This document shows positions 8,658 through 14,900 of a stretch of 36,243 nt of DNA, in pieces. Numbering within the stretch: position 1 is the first letter of the stretch; each line of letters starts with the position of its first letter. Under the pieces are notes generated by a model. The model was not told the DNA's origin and did not search any database. It worked only from the letters and a program-made list of their open reading frames with translations. The stretch comes from Acidobacteriota bacterium (GTDB taxonomy: Bacteria; Acidobacteriota; Blastocatellia; Pyrinomonadales; Pyrinomonadaceae). The DNA lies in NCBI GenBank assembly GCA_025463125.1, contig JAOAPX010000051.1, positions 1 to 36,243 of the forward strand, written 5' to 3'. Both the position numbers and the translations under genes were made by a program.

Positions 8658-9047
8658 ATGTATTTTGTTCGGGCATTTGTGGTTTGGTTGTTGATAGTAC
8701 TTGCAGAAAGCGTTCACGGCACACTGCGACAGCTTTTTCTCGCACCGCTAATCGGAGATTTTACGGCGCGGAGAATCTCGTTTTTTATTGCCGTCTTACT
8801 GATTTTTCTAATCACATATTTGTTTATTCGATGGATCAACGCAACGACCTTCAAATCGCTTTTCGCAGTCGGCTTGTTGTGGATGGTTTTGATGACGTTA
8901 TTTGAATTCGGTTTAGGAATCTTCGTGATGAATTATTCTCGGGAACAAATGCTCGAAGATTACGACGTCTCTCGCGGCGGATTGATGGGATTCGGTTTGA
9001 TTTTTATGATCTTCGCACCGTGGCTGGCAGCGAAACTGCGAAATTGA
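8658..9047 (+). CDS. Small four-helix membrane protein, unrecognised
   Basis: 129 residues with about four hydrophobic segments (roughly 3-22, 41-59, 66-85 and 110-124). A conserved-looking motif ESVHGTLRQLFLAP follows the first helix, and the loop before the last helix reads YSREQMLEDYDVSRGGLMG. The family is not recognised and no catalytic motif is visible. It starts 16 bases after the preceding membrane protein gene and is the last intact gene before a degenerate stretch. Confidence 0.75.
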   Translation: MYFVRAFVVWLLIVLAESVHGTLRQLFLAPLIGDFTARRISFFIAVLLIFLITYLFIRWINATTFKSLFAVGLLWMVLMTLFEFGLGIFVMNYSREQMLEDYDVSRGGLMGFGLIFMIFAPWLAAKLRN

Positions 9048-9208
9048 AACGCGGCAACGCAAAAAGGTCCGCGCGAGTAAAATCAATAAAATCTGCGGTC
9101 GAAGCGGGTCGCACAACTTAAAACATTTGATAAAGAAAATTTCAATACAAACAACCGAAACACAAGTTCTACGCGCGTTCAAAATGTTGCAGATTTCAAG
9201 AAACCAAG

Positions 9209-9405
9209 ATGAATAAAAAAGTTAATTTAAGAAGCTTTACTTTTTGCCCGATGATGTTTTTTGCTTTGACCGCGAACGCATCGGCGCACGAAAAATGGTT
9301 TTACGAAACCGAAAACTAGGGCTTGCGCTGGGATTTATTTTTTCGCACTTGCCGCTCGTTCTTTTCGGAGCGGTTTTGCTCGAATCCGACCTTGACGATT
9401 TTTAA
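9209..9405 (+). pseudogene. Broken 'HEKWF' membrane protein gene (N-terminal part)
   Basis: From ATG 9209 a signal-peptide-like start leads to ASAHEKWFYETEN and a TAG at 9317-9319. The same frame then reads GLRWDLFF, and after a one-base shift near 9347 another frame continues LPLVLFGAVLLESDLDDF to a TAA at 9403-9405. Joined together this is the start of a larger multi-helix membrane protein of the kind in which HEKWF is followed by RWDL and PLPL-x-F-x-GAVLL. At least one nonsense change and one frameshift are needed to explain it. From 9406 to 9590 nothing further could be read with confidence, though the rest of the gene may decay there. Confidence 0.6.
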
Positions 9406-9590
9406 CCGGACGTAACTCATCGGACATTTGCCGATCTACGGCACGCTCGCCGTTCTGTTGGTCTCCGGGACGCGAAAATCTCCAGCTCTGGCTTAGCGGA
9501 CTACGAAAAGGACCACTGTCGATTTTGGAACATAACGAGCCGCAGTCGAAAACCATTAATGAAAAATAAATAAAGGACACGAATATTTTT

Positions 9591-9902
9591 ATGAAAAAAC
9601 TAAATCTTCAAACAGAAATCGAAGCTGGTAAAGATATTGAAAGCCATGTTTTATTCGACGGCGCGCAAAGAAAAATAATGCAAATAACTCTGCGCCGAAA
9701 CGCGATTATAAAAGCCCACAAAGCCGCCGAGCCGATTACGATTCAATGCGTGGCGGGCGCGGGAGATTTGCTCGACGCCAGCAAAAATGAAACCCACGAA
9801 CTTCTCCCAGGCGTGCTGATAACCGTCGAGCCGGAAATCGTTCATGAGGTCAGGGCTATACCCGAAGTATCAATTTTACTGACCAAATTTAAGGCTGACT
9901 AA
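9591..9902 (+). CDS. Small single-domain cupin protein
   Basis: 103 residues that read as a single beta-barrel cupin: a first motif around ITLRRNAIIKAHKAAEPITI, where the cupin H-x-H-E/G pattern is degenerate to one histidine, a central glycine-rich turn (VAGAGDLLD), and a second motif PGVLITVEPEIVHEVRA, where PEIVHEV matches the cupin-2 PG-x-x-H pattern. Metal binding is doubtful because the first motif lacks most ligands. Such small cupins can bind small molecules or regulate partners; the function here is unknown. It stands alone between the broken HEKWF gene and the second PPOX gene. Confidence 0.65.
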   Translation: MKKLNLQTEIEAGKDIESHVLFDGAQRKIMQITLRRNAIIKAHKAAEPITIQCVAGAGDLLDASKNETHELLPGVLITVEPEIVHEVRAIPEVSILLTKFKAD

Positions 9903-10199
9903 CAAAAATGGACATTCTTAAGTGTGCTGCGCATTTTTTCTTAAATAATGAATATTCTTGTCTAACATTGCGGCAGCTCATCGCTAAAAATTTCAATTAT
10001 TCCAATAATATTTTGAACATTTTACGTGGCAGGAAACATTAGATACTGAATTAACTGTTGCTTTAGCGCTTATGATGGTTTGGCGTAATTGGGATGACAA
10101 TATCAACGATAATGCGTATTCTTGACCCATCCGATGAATAATGAAGCAGGCGTAATAAACCTCGCCGCAACAAAAAGAAAACAGTAAGGAAAAGAATTT

Positions 10200-10643
10200 A
10201 TGGCGCGAGTAGAAGAAATGACGAATGAAGAGATAAAAGCTCTTTTACAAAAGCTCGATTATGGACATCTCGGTTGCGTCAGAAACAATCGACCATATGT
10301 TGTACCAATTCATTTTGCTTATGAAGATCCAAATATCTATATCTTTACTACCGAAGGAATGAAAACCCAGATCCTTGATGAAAATCCGGAAGTCTGTCTG
10401 CAAGTCGAGGATGTGACTGATATAAAACATTGGCGAAGCGTAATTGTTAATGGTCGCGCTTCACGCCTCGTGCGGGAAGATGACCGCTTTTTCGCCATGA
10501 ATTTTATTGAAAAGGTAAACCCGGCAAGAGTTCCGGCGCTGCACGAAGTCTGGATAGGACCAAAAGCCCGCAAGAATATGTCAGCGGTTTACCGGATTCA
10601 TCTTGATTTTATCAGCGGGCGAAAAACAGTCGGCAAAAGTTAA
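10200..10643 (+). CDS. PPOX-fold flavin-binding protein, copy 2
   Basis: 147 residues, a paralogue of the protein at 5926. It shares YGHLGCV-x-RPYVVPIHFAYE near the N-terminus, IYIFTTEGMKTQIL and VCLQVEDVTD. The split-barrel PPOX family binds FMN or a related flavin cofactor. A good AAGGAAAAG ribosome-binding site precedes the ATG. The C-terminal third (LHEVWIGPKARKNMSAVYRI) differs from copy 1, so the two probably have different substrates or partners. A perfect 10-bp palindrome TGACTAGTCA lies at 10662-10671, just after the stop. An IS256 relic follows. Confidence 0.85.
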   Translation: MARVEEMTNEEIKALLQKLDYGHLGCVRNNRPYVVPIHFAYEDPNIYIFTTEGMKTQILDENPEVCLQVEDVTDIKHWRSVIVNGRASRLVREDDRFFAMNFIEKVNPARVPALHEVWIGPKARKNMSAVYRIHLDFISGRKTVGKS

Positions 10644-10726
10644 GCTATACTTGTCACTTAATGACTAGTCACAATAATGTATTGGAGTTTCCGGGATAAT
10701 ATTCCATTTTTTTTGCAAAAAAAAAT

Positions 10727-10987
10727 GAGGCTGTAAGAATTTTTGTGTGATTCAGGATTTATAAAATTCAGGAGAATTACACGTTGACAATACGAACAGA
10801 ACTGCTTGATGAACTAATCAAGGATTATAAGAATCCGGAGGATTTGCTCGGCGAGAACGGATTATTAAAGCAGCTCACCAAAGCTCTGTCAGAAAGAGCG
10901 ATGAATGCCGAGCCGAATGACGAACTCGGTTTTGAGAAGAACGACAAAAGTTCTTACCCTTCCAACAGAAATAACCAAGTGTACTGA
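10727..10987 (+). mobile_element. IS256-family relic: left end and transposase N-terminus
   Basis: The frame from TTG 10784 gives 67 residues with LLDELIKDYKNPEDLLGENG, then LLKQLTKALSERAMNAEP and LGFEKNDKSS, the conserved N-terminus of IS256 (mutator-type) transposases, which normally run to about 400 residues with a DDE core. It stops at 10985-10987 without any catalytic region. Upstream, GAGGCTGTAAGAATTTTTGT (starting at 10727) resembles an IS256-type left inverted repeat. No matching right end was found downstream. The identity to the copy at 36066 is clear at protein level but divergent at DNA level, so the two are not recent duplicates. Confidence 0.75.
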
Positions 10988-11010
10988 AAAGACACTTCAC
11001 AAGGATAAAA

Positions 11011-11502
11011 ATGAAGATCATAAACTTGTTGATAAATGAAAATCTTTTAAAAGCAGAATTCGCACTCGATCAGGCAACCGCTGACAATATTATTGAACTT
11101 TCCCGGAATTATCTTCTGCTGCTTAATACCTATCGTGATGAGCTTTATCAACTTCGCAATATGCCGGAAATAAATTTCAGCCAGCAGTCTACTTTAGGTC
11201 GCGAGTTGATCGAGCAATCGAGAAAAGCGGTTCGCGCCGCATTAGAATTTACGGTGTGTGAACGCAATAAAACGCAAACACTTCTTAATTCATTTACATC
11301 AATTAGCGGCTATCAAGCAACAGAAACATTTAATCAGCTCAAATATAAAGGATTTGATAATTGGGAAACGCAATCAAGCGGAGTCCGTTTAAAAGGTATG
11401 ATTAATGATGAATTTATGACTATTCCGCAAGCGGTCGAAACTGCCGGAAAACTTCGTCGTGATTCGTATATCGAACTAAAATCAAACTTTAATCAGCGGT
11501 AA
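11011..11502 (+). CDS. Hypothetical protein, helical, unrecognised
   Basis: 163 residues with an AAGGA ribosome-binding site 7 bases before the ATG. The sequence is mostly charged and leucine-rich and looks helical, with no signal peptide or membrane span. A central stretch LIEQSRKAVRAALEFTVCE resembles an amphipathic helix. I do not recognise a family. It sits between an IS256 relic and another small unknown ORF, in an AT-rich accessory-looking segment. Protein-like composition and a good ribosome-binding site support it as a real gene. Confidence 0.6.
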   Translation: MKIINLLINENLLKAEFALDQATADNIIELSRNYLLLLNTYRDELYQLRNMPEINFSQQSTLGRELIEQSRKAVRAALEFTVCERNKTQTLLNSFTSISGYQATETFNQLKYKGFDNWETQSSGVRLKGMINDEFMTIPQAVETAGKLRRDSYIELKSNFNQR

Positions 11503-11529
11503 AAAGTTTAAGTGTGATACAGTTAAACT

Positions 11530-11766
11530 ATGCTTTATATAGAAATTCCTTATATTGATGAAAACAATCGTATAGACCGAACTTCCGCTCAAAATGAAAT
11601 ACAGATGTTGGAAATCAGCGATGAGGAAAAAGCCAACGTGTTTGACGCTATTTATCATCGCAAACCGAATGGAGTTGGCTTTGATAGTAAGGACCTAAAG
11701 GAAGTTATGTTACTTGAAACAGCCCTTCTAAGACTAGGCGTACCGTTCAGGCGAATAAAAGAGTAA
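11530..11766 (+). CDS. Small hypothetical protein, unrecognised
   Basis: 78 residues, acidic, soluble, beginning MLYIEIPYIDENN and ending LLRLGVPFRRIKE. No clear ribosome-binding site precedes the ATG, but the start is only 27 bases after the previous ORF, so coupling is possible. No family is recognised and no catalytic motif is visible. The coding look of the C-terminal half (LETALLRLGVPFRR) argues against a chance ORF. Confidence 0.5.
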   Translation: MLYIEIPYIDENNRIDRTSAQNEIQMLEISDEEKANVFDAIYHRKPNGVGFDSKDLKEVMLLETALLRLGVPFRRIKE

Positions 11767-11872
11767 ACATCTTCTCATTGAAGCTTTTTCAAAATAAAAA
11801 AGCTTGTTTTAGCCCTAACCCAATCAATGAATAATTTATATACCTCGGGTACTTCAATCTACAAGAGGTATC

Positions 11873-11938
11873 TACAAGCATGTAACTAGAAGTTCCGGTA
11901 AAAATACCGATTTCCGATATTAGGTATTCATGCTTGTA
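11873..11938. repeat. Perfect 10-bp inverted repeat with nested hairpin
   Basis: TACAAGCATG (11873-11882) is the exact reverse complement of CATGCTTGTA (11929-11938). Inside lies GGTAAAAATACC (11897-11908), a further short hairpin. There is no T-run after it, so it does not look like a standard terminator; it could be a recombination or protein-binding site. Confidence 0.5.
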
Positions 11939-12472
11939 CAATTTCCGAGATGCATGACACCTTCATCACCTCCATAAGGTAATGTCATTTACATGAGGTT
12001 CCGAAAAGAGGTGTTCAAAATAGCTGAGAAAGAACACTTGTATTTTAAGAAGATTTCTACCCCTTCTGAAGTTTTCAAGACACGCGTGCAGAAATCCAGT
12101 GCAAGAAATTTCTTAATGTACATGGGGTGTCCAAAATGCTGTTGAATTCCAGTACTAACTTTTTATCGTTTCTTCATTTCGATTCTTCTTATAAAAACAA
12201 CTTGATCAGAATAGATACAAAACTTCCCCACTCTTTTATAAGATATCTAAAAGAATAGTTTTAATATAAGGATCAGAGAGGCTCACTTTCGCTCATAAAT
12301 GCCCTTAAATTACTTTTTATTGCTTTTTCCTGGCAATGTATGTAAGCGGAGGAAAACGTCTTAAATCGCCTTTATTTGAGTTTTGCGCAGATATTTATTT
12401 GCGTCATGTTAAGGCAGTTGAGTTTTTACGATTGAAATAACCCACAAAACTGGTAAAACTTCAGAAATTCGG

Positions 12473-12523
12473 CGTCTGATAAAGTCATAATAAACGGTTA
12501 TTTGTCATTTATGTTATCGGACG
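12473..12523 (-). terminator. Long imperfect hairpin after the winged-helix gene
   Basis: CGTCTGATAA (12473-12482) pairs with TTATCGGACG (12514-12523) with one wobble pair, and CATAATAAA/TTTATG pair further inside. It lies immediately past the stop of the minus-strand gene ending at 12529. The minus strand has no strong T-run after it, so it may be a weak terminator or an mRNA-stabilising structure. Confidence 0.35.
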
Positions 12524-12528
12524 TGAAG

Positions 12529-13635
12529 CTACTTTGTTTCTATCTCTTTCATCAGCCATTCCCAATCTTCTCGCGTATACGTATCCCCAAGTCCCATAAG
12601 AAACTCCTTCTGCCCTTTTTCAATATATCCAATAAAGGTTTTTAAGGTTGTCTCCCTTCCCTCTTCGGTTAACGGTTCGGCTTGATAGACTTCTACTGGT
12701 TCAGATGGCGGCTGCTTTCCGACATGTGAAGATTGGTTTGATTTTGATTTCGGCGATTCTTTTTGTGTTGGCATAAGGCGGCGGCGCAAATGTTCGGTTA
12801 AAAATGCCGGCGCGTTTGTAACACCTTTAGTTCGTGATGCCGCAATATCGAATTCCATTTTTATCAGTTCGGCAAATTCACGCCAATCTTCCGGCTTCCC
12901 TTTGCCTAAACTTTTCAATACTTCGTTCATTTCGCCGAAAGGCTCATCATCATTCTTAGTCTCTTGTTTTAAAGAAGGTTTTAAATTTTCGCTAACTTCT
13001 TTATTTTCTAGCGGATTAGTATGGGTAAGTGTAAGTAAATCTTGCCCCCTGTGTAAGGGTAAGTTTTCACTTGCCTTACCTTGTCCTTGCTTACTCTTAC
13101 TTACACTTACTCCGCCAGCCTCTTCGAGTTCTTCGGGTATAAAAACCTCGTACTCCCATCCGGCGTGGCTGCCGATTGCCGGGCGGCTTTCGATCAGCCC
13201 CGCGGTTTTCAAATACCGGATATGAAGCTTCACGGCGTCCTTCGACAATCCCGTTAATGCGACGAGCTCATCTTTGGTTAATTGAACGGTTCGAGTCGGC
13301 ACGATCGCTCCTCTGGTTTTTTGGTACAGCACGTCATAGGTATGTTTGCTAAGACCTCGAAAGTATTTCTCAGGAATTGCCCGCTTGGTAATTGAATTAG
13401 AAACCTTTGTGAAATCTCTTGTCGGTGATACTTCCGCTTCCTTACTCTTGCTTGCTCTTGCTTCACCATACTTACCCTTACTTACACCCTCTGTCTGTGG
13501 AACAATTTCAAGTTTTTTTTTATCCTGAGAAATCTTATTAATAGACCGAATATCCGCGATTTTAGGCGCGGATTGTTCTTTCTGTGTCTCTAACTCTTTC
13601 TGTCTGGCTGCCAGTCGCTCGAGTGCTGTGCTCAT
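12529..13635 (-). CDS. Winged-helix DNA-binding protein of an ATPase-linked pair
   Basis: 368 residues. A charged N-terminal part (1-50) leads to a linker rich in Ser, Lys and Gly. Residues about 88-168 form a winged helix (AIPEKYFRGLSKHTYDVLY, then VQLTKDELVALTGLSKDAVK and YLKTAGLIESRPAI). A second low-complexity linker follows (176-230), then a C-terminal helical region with NAPAFLTEHLRRRL (about 274-287) and DWEWLMKEIETK at the end. It starts inside the ATPase gene by an ATGA overlap, so the two are co-translated. The two linkers are encoded by 10-bp DNA repeats listed separately. It resembles initiator or accessory DNA-binding proteins of mobile elements; the exact family is not recognised. 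Confidence 0.8.
   Translation of the reverse strand: MSTALERLAARQKELETQKEQSAPKIADIRSINKISQDKKKLEIVPQTEGVSKGKYGEARASKSKEAEVSPTRDFTKVSNSITKRAIPEKYFRGLSKHTYDVLYQKTRGAIVPTRTVQLTKDELVALTGLSKDAVKLHIRYLKTAGLIESRPAIGSHAGWEYEVFIPEELEEAGGVSVSKSKQGQGKASENLPLHRGQDLLTLTHTNPLENKEVSENLKPSLKQETKNDDEPFGEMNEVLKSLGKGKPEDWREFAELIKMEFDIAASRTKGVTNAPAFLTEHLRRRLMPTQKESPKSKSNQSSHVGKQPPSEPVEVYQAEPLTEEGRETTLKTFIGYIEKGQKEFLMGLGDTYTREDWEWLMKEIETK
13025..13110. repeat. 10-bp repeat array 2, with inverted units, inside the winged-helix gene
   Basis: On the + strand four consecutive 10-bp units run from 13070 to 13109: CTTGCCTTAC, CTTGTCCTTG, CTTACTCTTA, CTTACACTTA. Two units in the opposite orientation lie at 13026-13035 (TAAGTGTAAG) and 13054-13063 (TAAGGGTAAG). 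GTAAGTGTAAGTAA (13025-13038) and TTACTTACACTTAC (13097-13110) form a perfect 14-bp inverted repeat enclosing the cluster. It encodes the linker after the winged helix. Confidence 0.85.
13431..13490. repeat. 10-bp repeat array 1, six units, inside the winged-helix gene
   Basis: Six consecutive 10-bp units on the + strand, each starting CTT: CTTCCGCTTC, CTTACTCTTG, CTTGCTCTTG, CTTCACCATA, CTTACCCTTA, CTTACACCCT. The consensus CTTACYCTTR is shared with the array at 13070-13109. The period is one helical turn and not a multiple of three, so the reading frame drifts through the repeat. It encodes the linker before the winged helix. Confidence 0.85.
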
Positions 13636-14420
13636 ACCGCTACCTCTTCACCGATATGTTCTATCTCTTCGATCGGTATTTCATCAAGCTTATATTCCTT
13701 CATCAGAACGTAAAGATAAGCGCACATTTTAAGCACGGCGCGGGGAATTCCCGCCGTTTGGTTATAGATTCTCTCGATCGCTTCGTCGGTAAAAGGATTT
13801 GCTATCTCCGCGTACTCGCATTTGGTCGCAACCATCGTTTTGGTTTCCGCTAAAGTTAGGGCATTCAAGGTCGAATACATCACGATTCTCGATTTCAGAT
13901 ATTTATTGCGCTTGTTGTCGAGTTTGGTTTTGAGTTCGAGCTGCCCGGCAAGCACGATCTGGATAAGTTTTTCTTCGTTTGTTTCGAAGTTGAGCAGAGC
14001 ACGGATAAGTTCGAGTTGTTTATTGTCGAGATTCTGCGCTTCGTCGATAAAAAGAATAACGTTTTTATCGGCGGCAAACTCCGAGGCTAAAAAATCGTTA
14101 AACAGTCTTTCCTGAGCATTGCGCGACGACTTAGGTTCAAGCCCGAATCCCAGGCATATTTCTTTCAGCATCGCGAACGGGGAAGGGAAGTTGGGCGTCG
14201 GCATCAGAAAAGTATTAAACTCATCCCGCGCGTCGTACTCGCTCCACAGATAGCGAAGAATAGTTGATTTGCCGAGTCCGACGTCGCCGAGAATACACGA
14301 TAAGCCCTGCCGGTGATTGATCGTGTAGCGGGTTTTATGCAAAACAGCCCGCAGCGAATCGGTCAGATGCAAACTGAGCGGATTGGGTGAAATTGAAAAT
14401 GGAGTCTCTGTTTTTGCCAT
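13632..14420 (-). CDS. ExeA/TniB-type AAA+ ATPase
   Basis: 262 residues, a complete AAA+ module. The N-terminus (PFSISPNPLSLHLTDSL) resembles the start of ExeA-type ATPases. Walker A is GDVGLGKST (45-53, K51), Walker B is VILFIDEAQ (121-129, D126-E127), sensor 1 is near IQIVLAGQ (153-160), a candidate arginine finger is R178 (LKSRIV) and sensor 2 is GIPRAV (R227). There is no membrane span or peptidoglycan-binding domain, which argues against a type II secretion ExeA and favours the stand-alone ATPases of transposition or replication (TniB-like or helicase-loader-like). It precedes and overlaps the winged-helix gene by ATGA. No transposase or helicase is adjacent, and no clear Shine-Dalgarno is seen. 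Confidence 0.85.
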   Translation of the reverse strand: MAKTETPFSISPNPLSLHLTDSLRAVLHKTRYTINHRQGLSCILGDVGLGKSTILRYLWSEYDARDEFNTFLMPTPNFPSPFAMLKEICLGFGLEPKSSRNAQERLFNDFLASEFAADKNVILFIDEAQNLDNKQLELIRALLNFETNEEKLIQIVLAGQLELKTKLDNKRNKYLKSRIVMYSTLNALTLAETKTMVATKCEYAEIANPFTDEAIERIYNQTAGIPRAVLKMCAYLYVLMKEYKLDEIPIEEIEHIGEEVAV

Positions 14421-14822
14421 ACGGCGTTAAAATATCAGATGTCTAATAAAAATGGAAGCTGATTTCTGCATTGCATCCCGAAATGAGATGCAGTTTATTC
14501 CTTACCCATTCCTTTGGTTGTCTGTTTTAATTAATCTAATTGTACTTAAACTCATCATTATGGCTTTGTCTTACAAATGGTTAATTAGAACCCCCTTTTA
14601 TAGCAAATTTCTTTGTAAAGAGAGATTTGCCTCACAAATCATCATAGTGAGAGTTGGTTTTTATTCATATAATCTGGTCTTTACCTCATTCAACAACCCA
14701 TGACAATGTCCTGACATACGAATATTATTAAAATAAATGTATTTAGAATTAGAGGAAAAACAATAAAAAATTAGCATTACAACCTTGTAATATGTATCTA
14801 GTACCCTTTTGCTTAAAAATAC

Positions 14823-14852
14823 TTGACCTATAATATCGTTTAAATGTATTAT
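14823..14852 (+). promoter_or_regulatory. Candidate sigma-70 promoter of the ROK regulator
   Basis: TTGACC at 14823-14828 and TATTAT at 14847-14852 are separated by 18 bases. Transcription would start near 14859, placing the palindrome at 14869-14890 between the start point and the ATG. A second TATAAT at 14829-14834 overlaps the spacer. Confidence 0.45.
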
Positions 14853-14868
14853 TCGACCCTCAAACAAA

Positions 14869-14890
14869 ATAACCTTCGGTCTTAGGTTAT
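14869..14890. promoter_or_regulatory. Palindrome before the ROK gene, candidate operator
   Basis: ATAACCT (14869-14875) and AGGTTAT (14884-14890) form a perfect 7-bp inverted repeat with an 8-base spacer, ten bases before the start codon. ROK repressors commonly control their own genes through such sites, so this is a reasonable autoregulatory operator; the same sequence was not noticed before the receptor gene at 16223. Confidence 0.45.
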
Positions 14891-14900
14891 CATTTACTAG

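Larger units (their letters stand above)
11767..12528. other. AT-rich non-coding stretch of about 760 bases with inverted repeats
   Basis: No ORF of convincing quality was found on either strand. The segment contains a direct repeat of TCTACAAG (11858 and 11871, 13 bases apart), a perfect 10-bp inverted repeat (listed separately) with smaller hairpins inside it, and a long imperfect hairpin just beyond the stop of the minus-strand winged-helix gene. Such a long, structured gap beside an ATPase and DNA-binding-protein pair would fit an origin, attachment site or regulatory RNA, but none of these is shown by the sequence. Confidence 0.5.
14421..14900. other. AT-rich divergent intergenic region of 480 bases
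   Basis: It separates the minus-strand ATPase gene from the plus-strand ROK gene and must hold promoters for both. The right end contains the candidate ROK promoter and operator listed separately. I saw no convincing promoter for the ATPase and no coding sequence; the two ORFs of 70-80 codons here have no protein-like features. Confidence 0.5.

Noticed and set aside
10020..10125. Short protein-like reading (TWQETLDTELTVALALMMVW) between the cupin and PPOX2 genes
   Set aside because: It has no start codon or ribosome-binding site and ends quickly; it could be a gene fragment but nothing identifies it. The rest of 9903-10199 shows nothing.
13025..13490. CRISPR array
   Set aside because: The repeats are contiguous 10-bp units without spacers and lie in a coding frame; no cas gene is present.
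13632..14420. Type II secretion ExeA assignment for the ATPase
   Set aside because: No membrane helix or peptidoglycan-binding domain and no secretion genes nearby; the similarity is limited to the AAA+ module.
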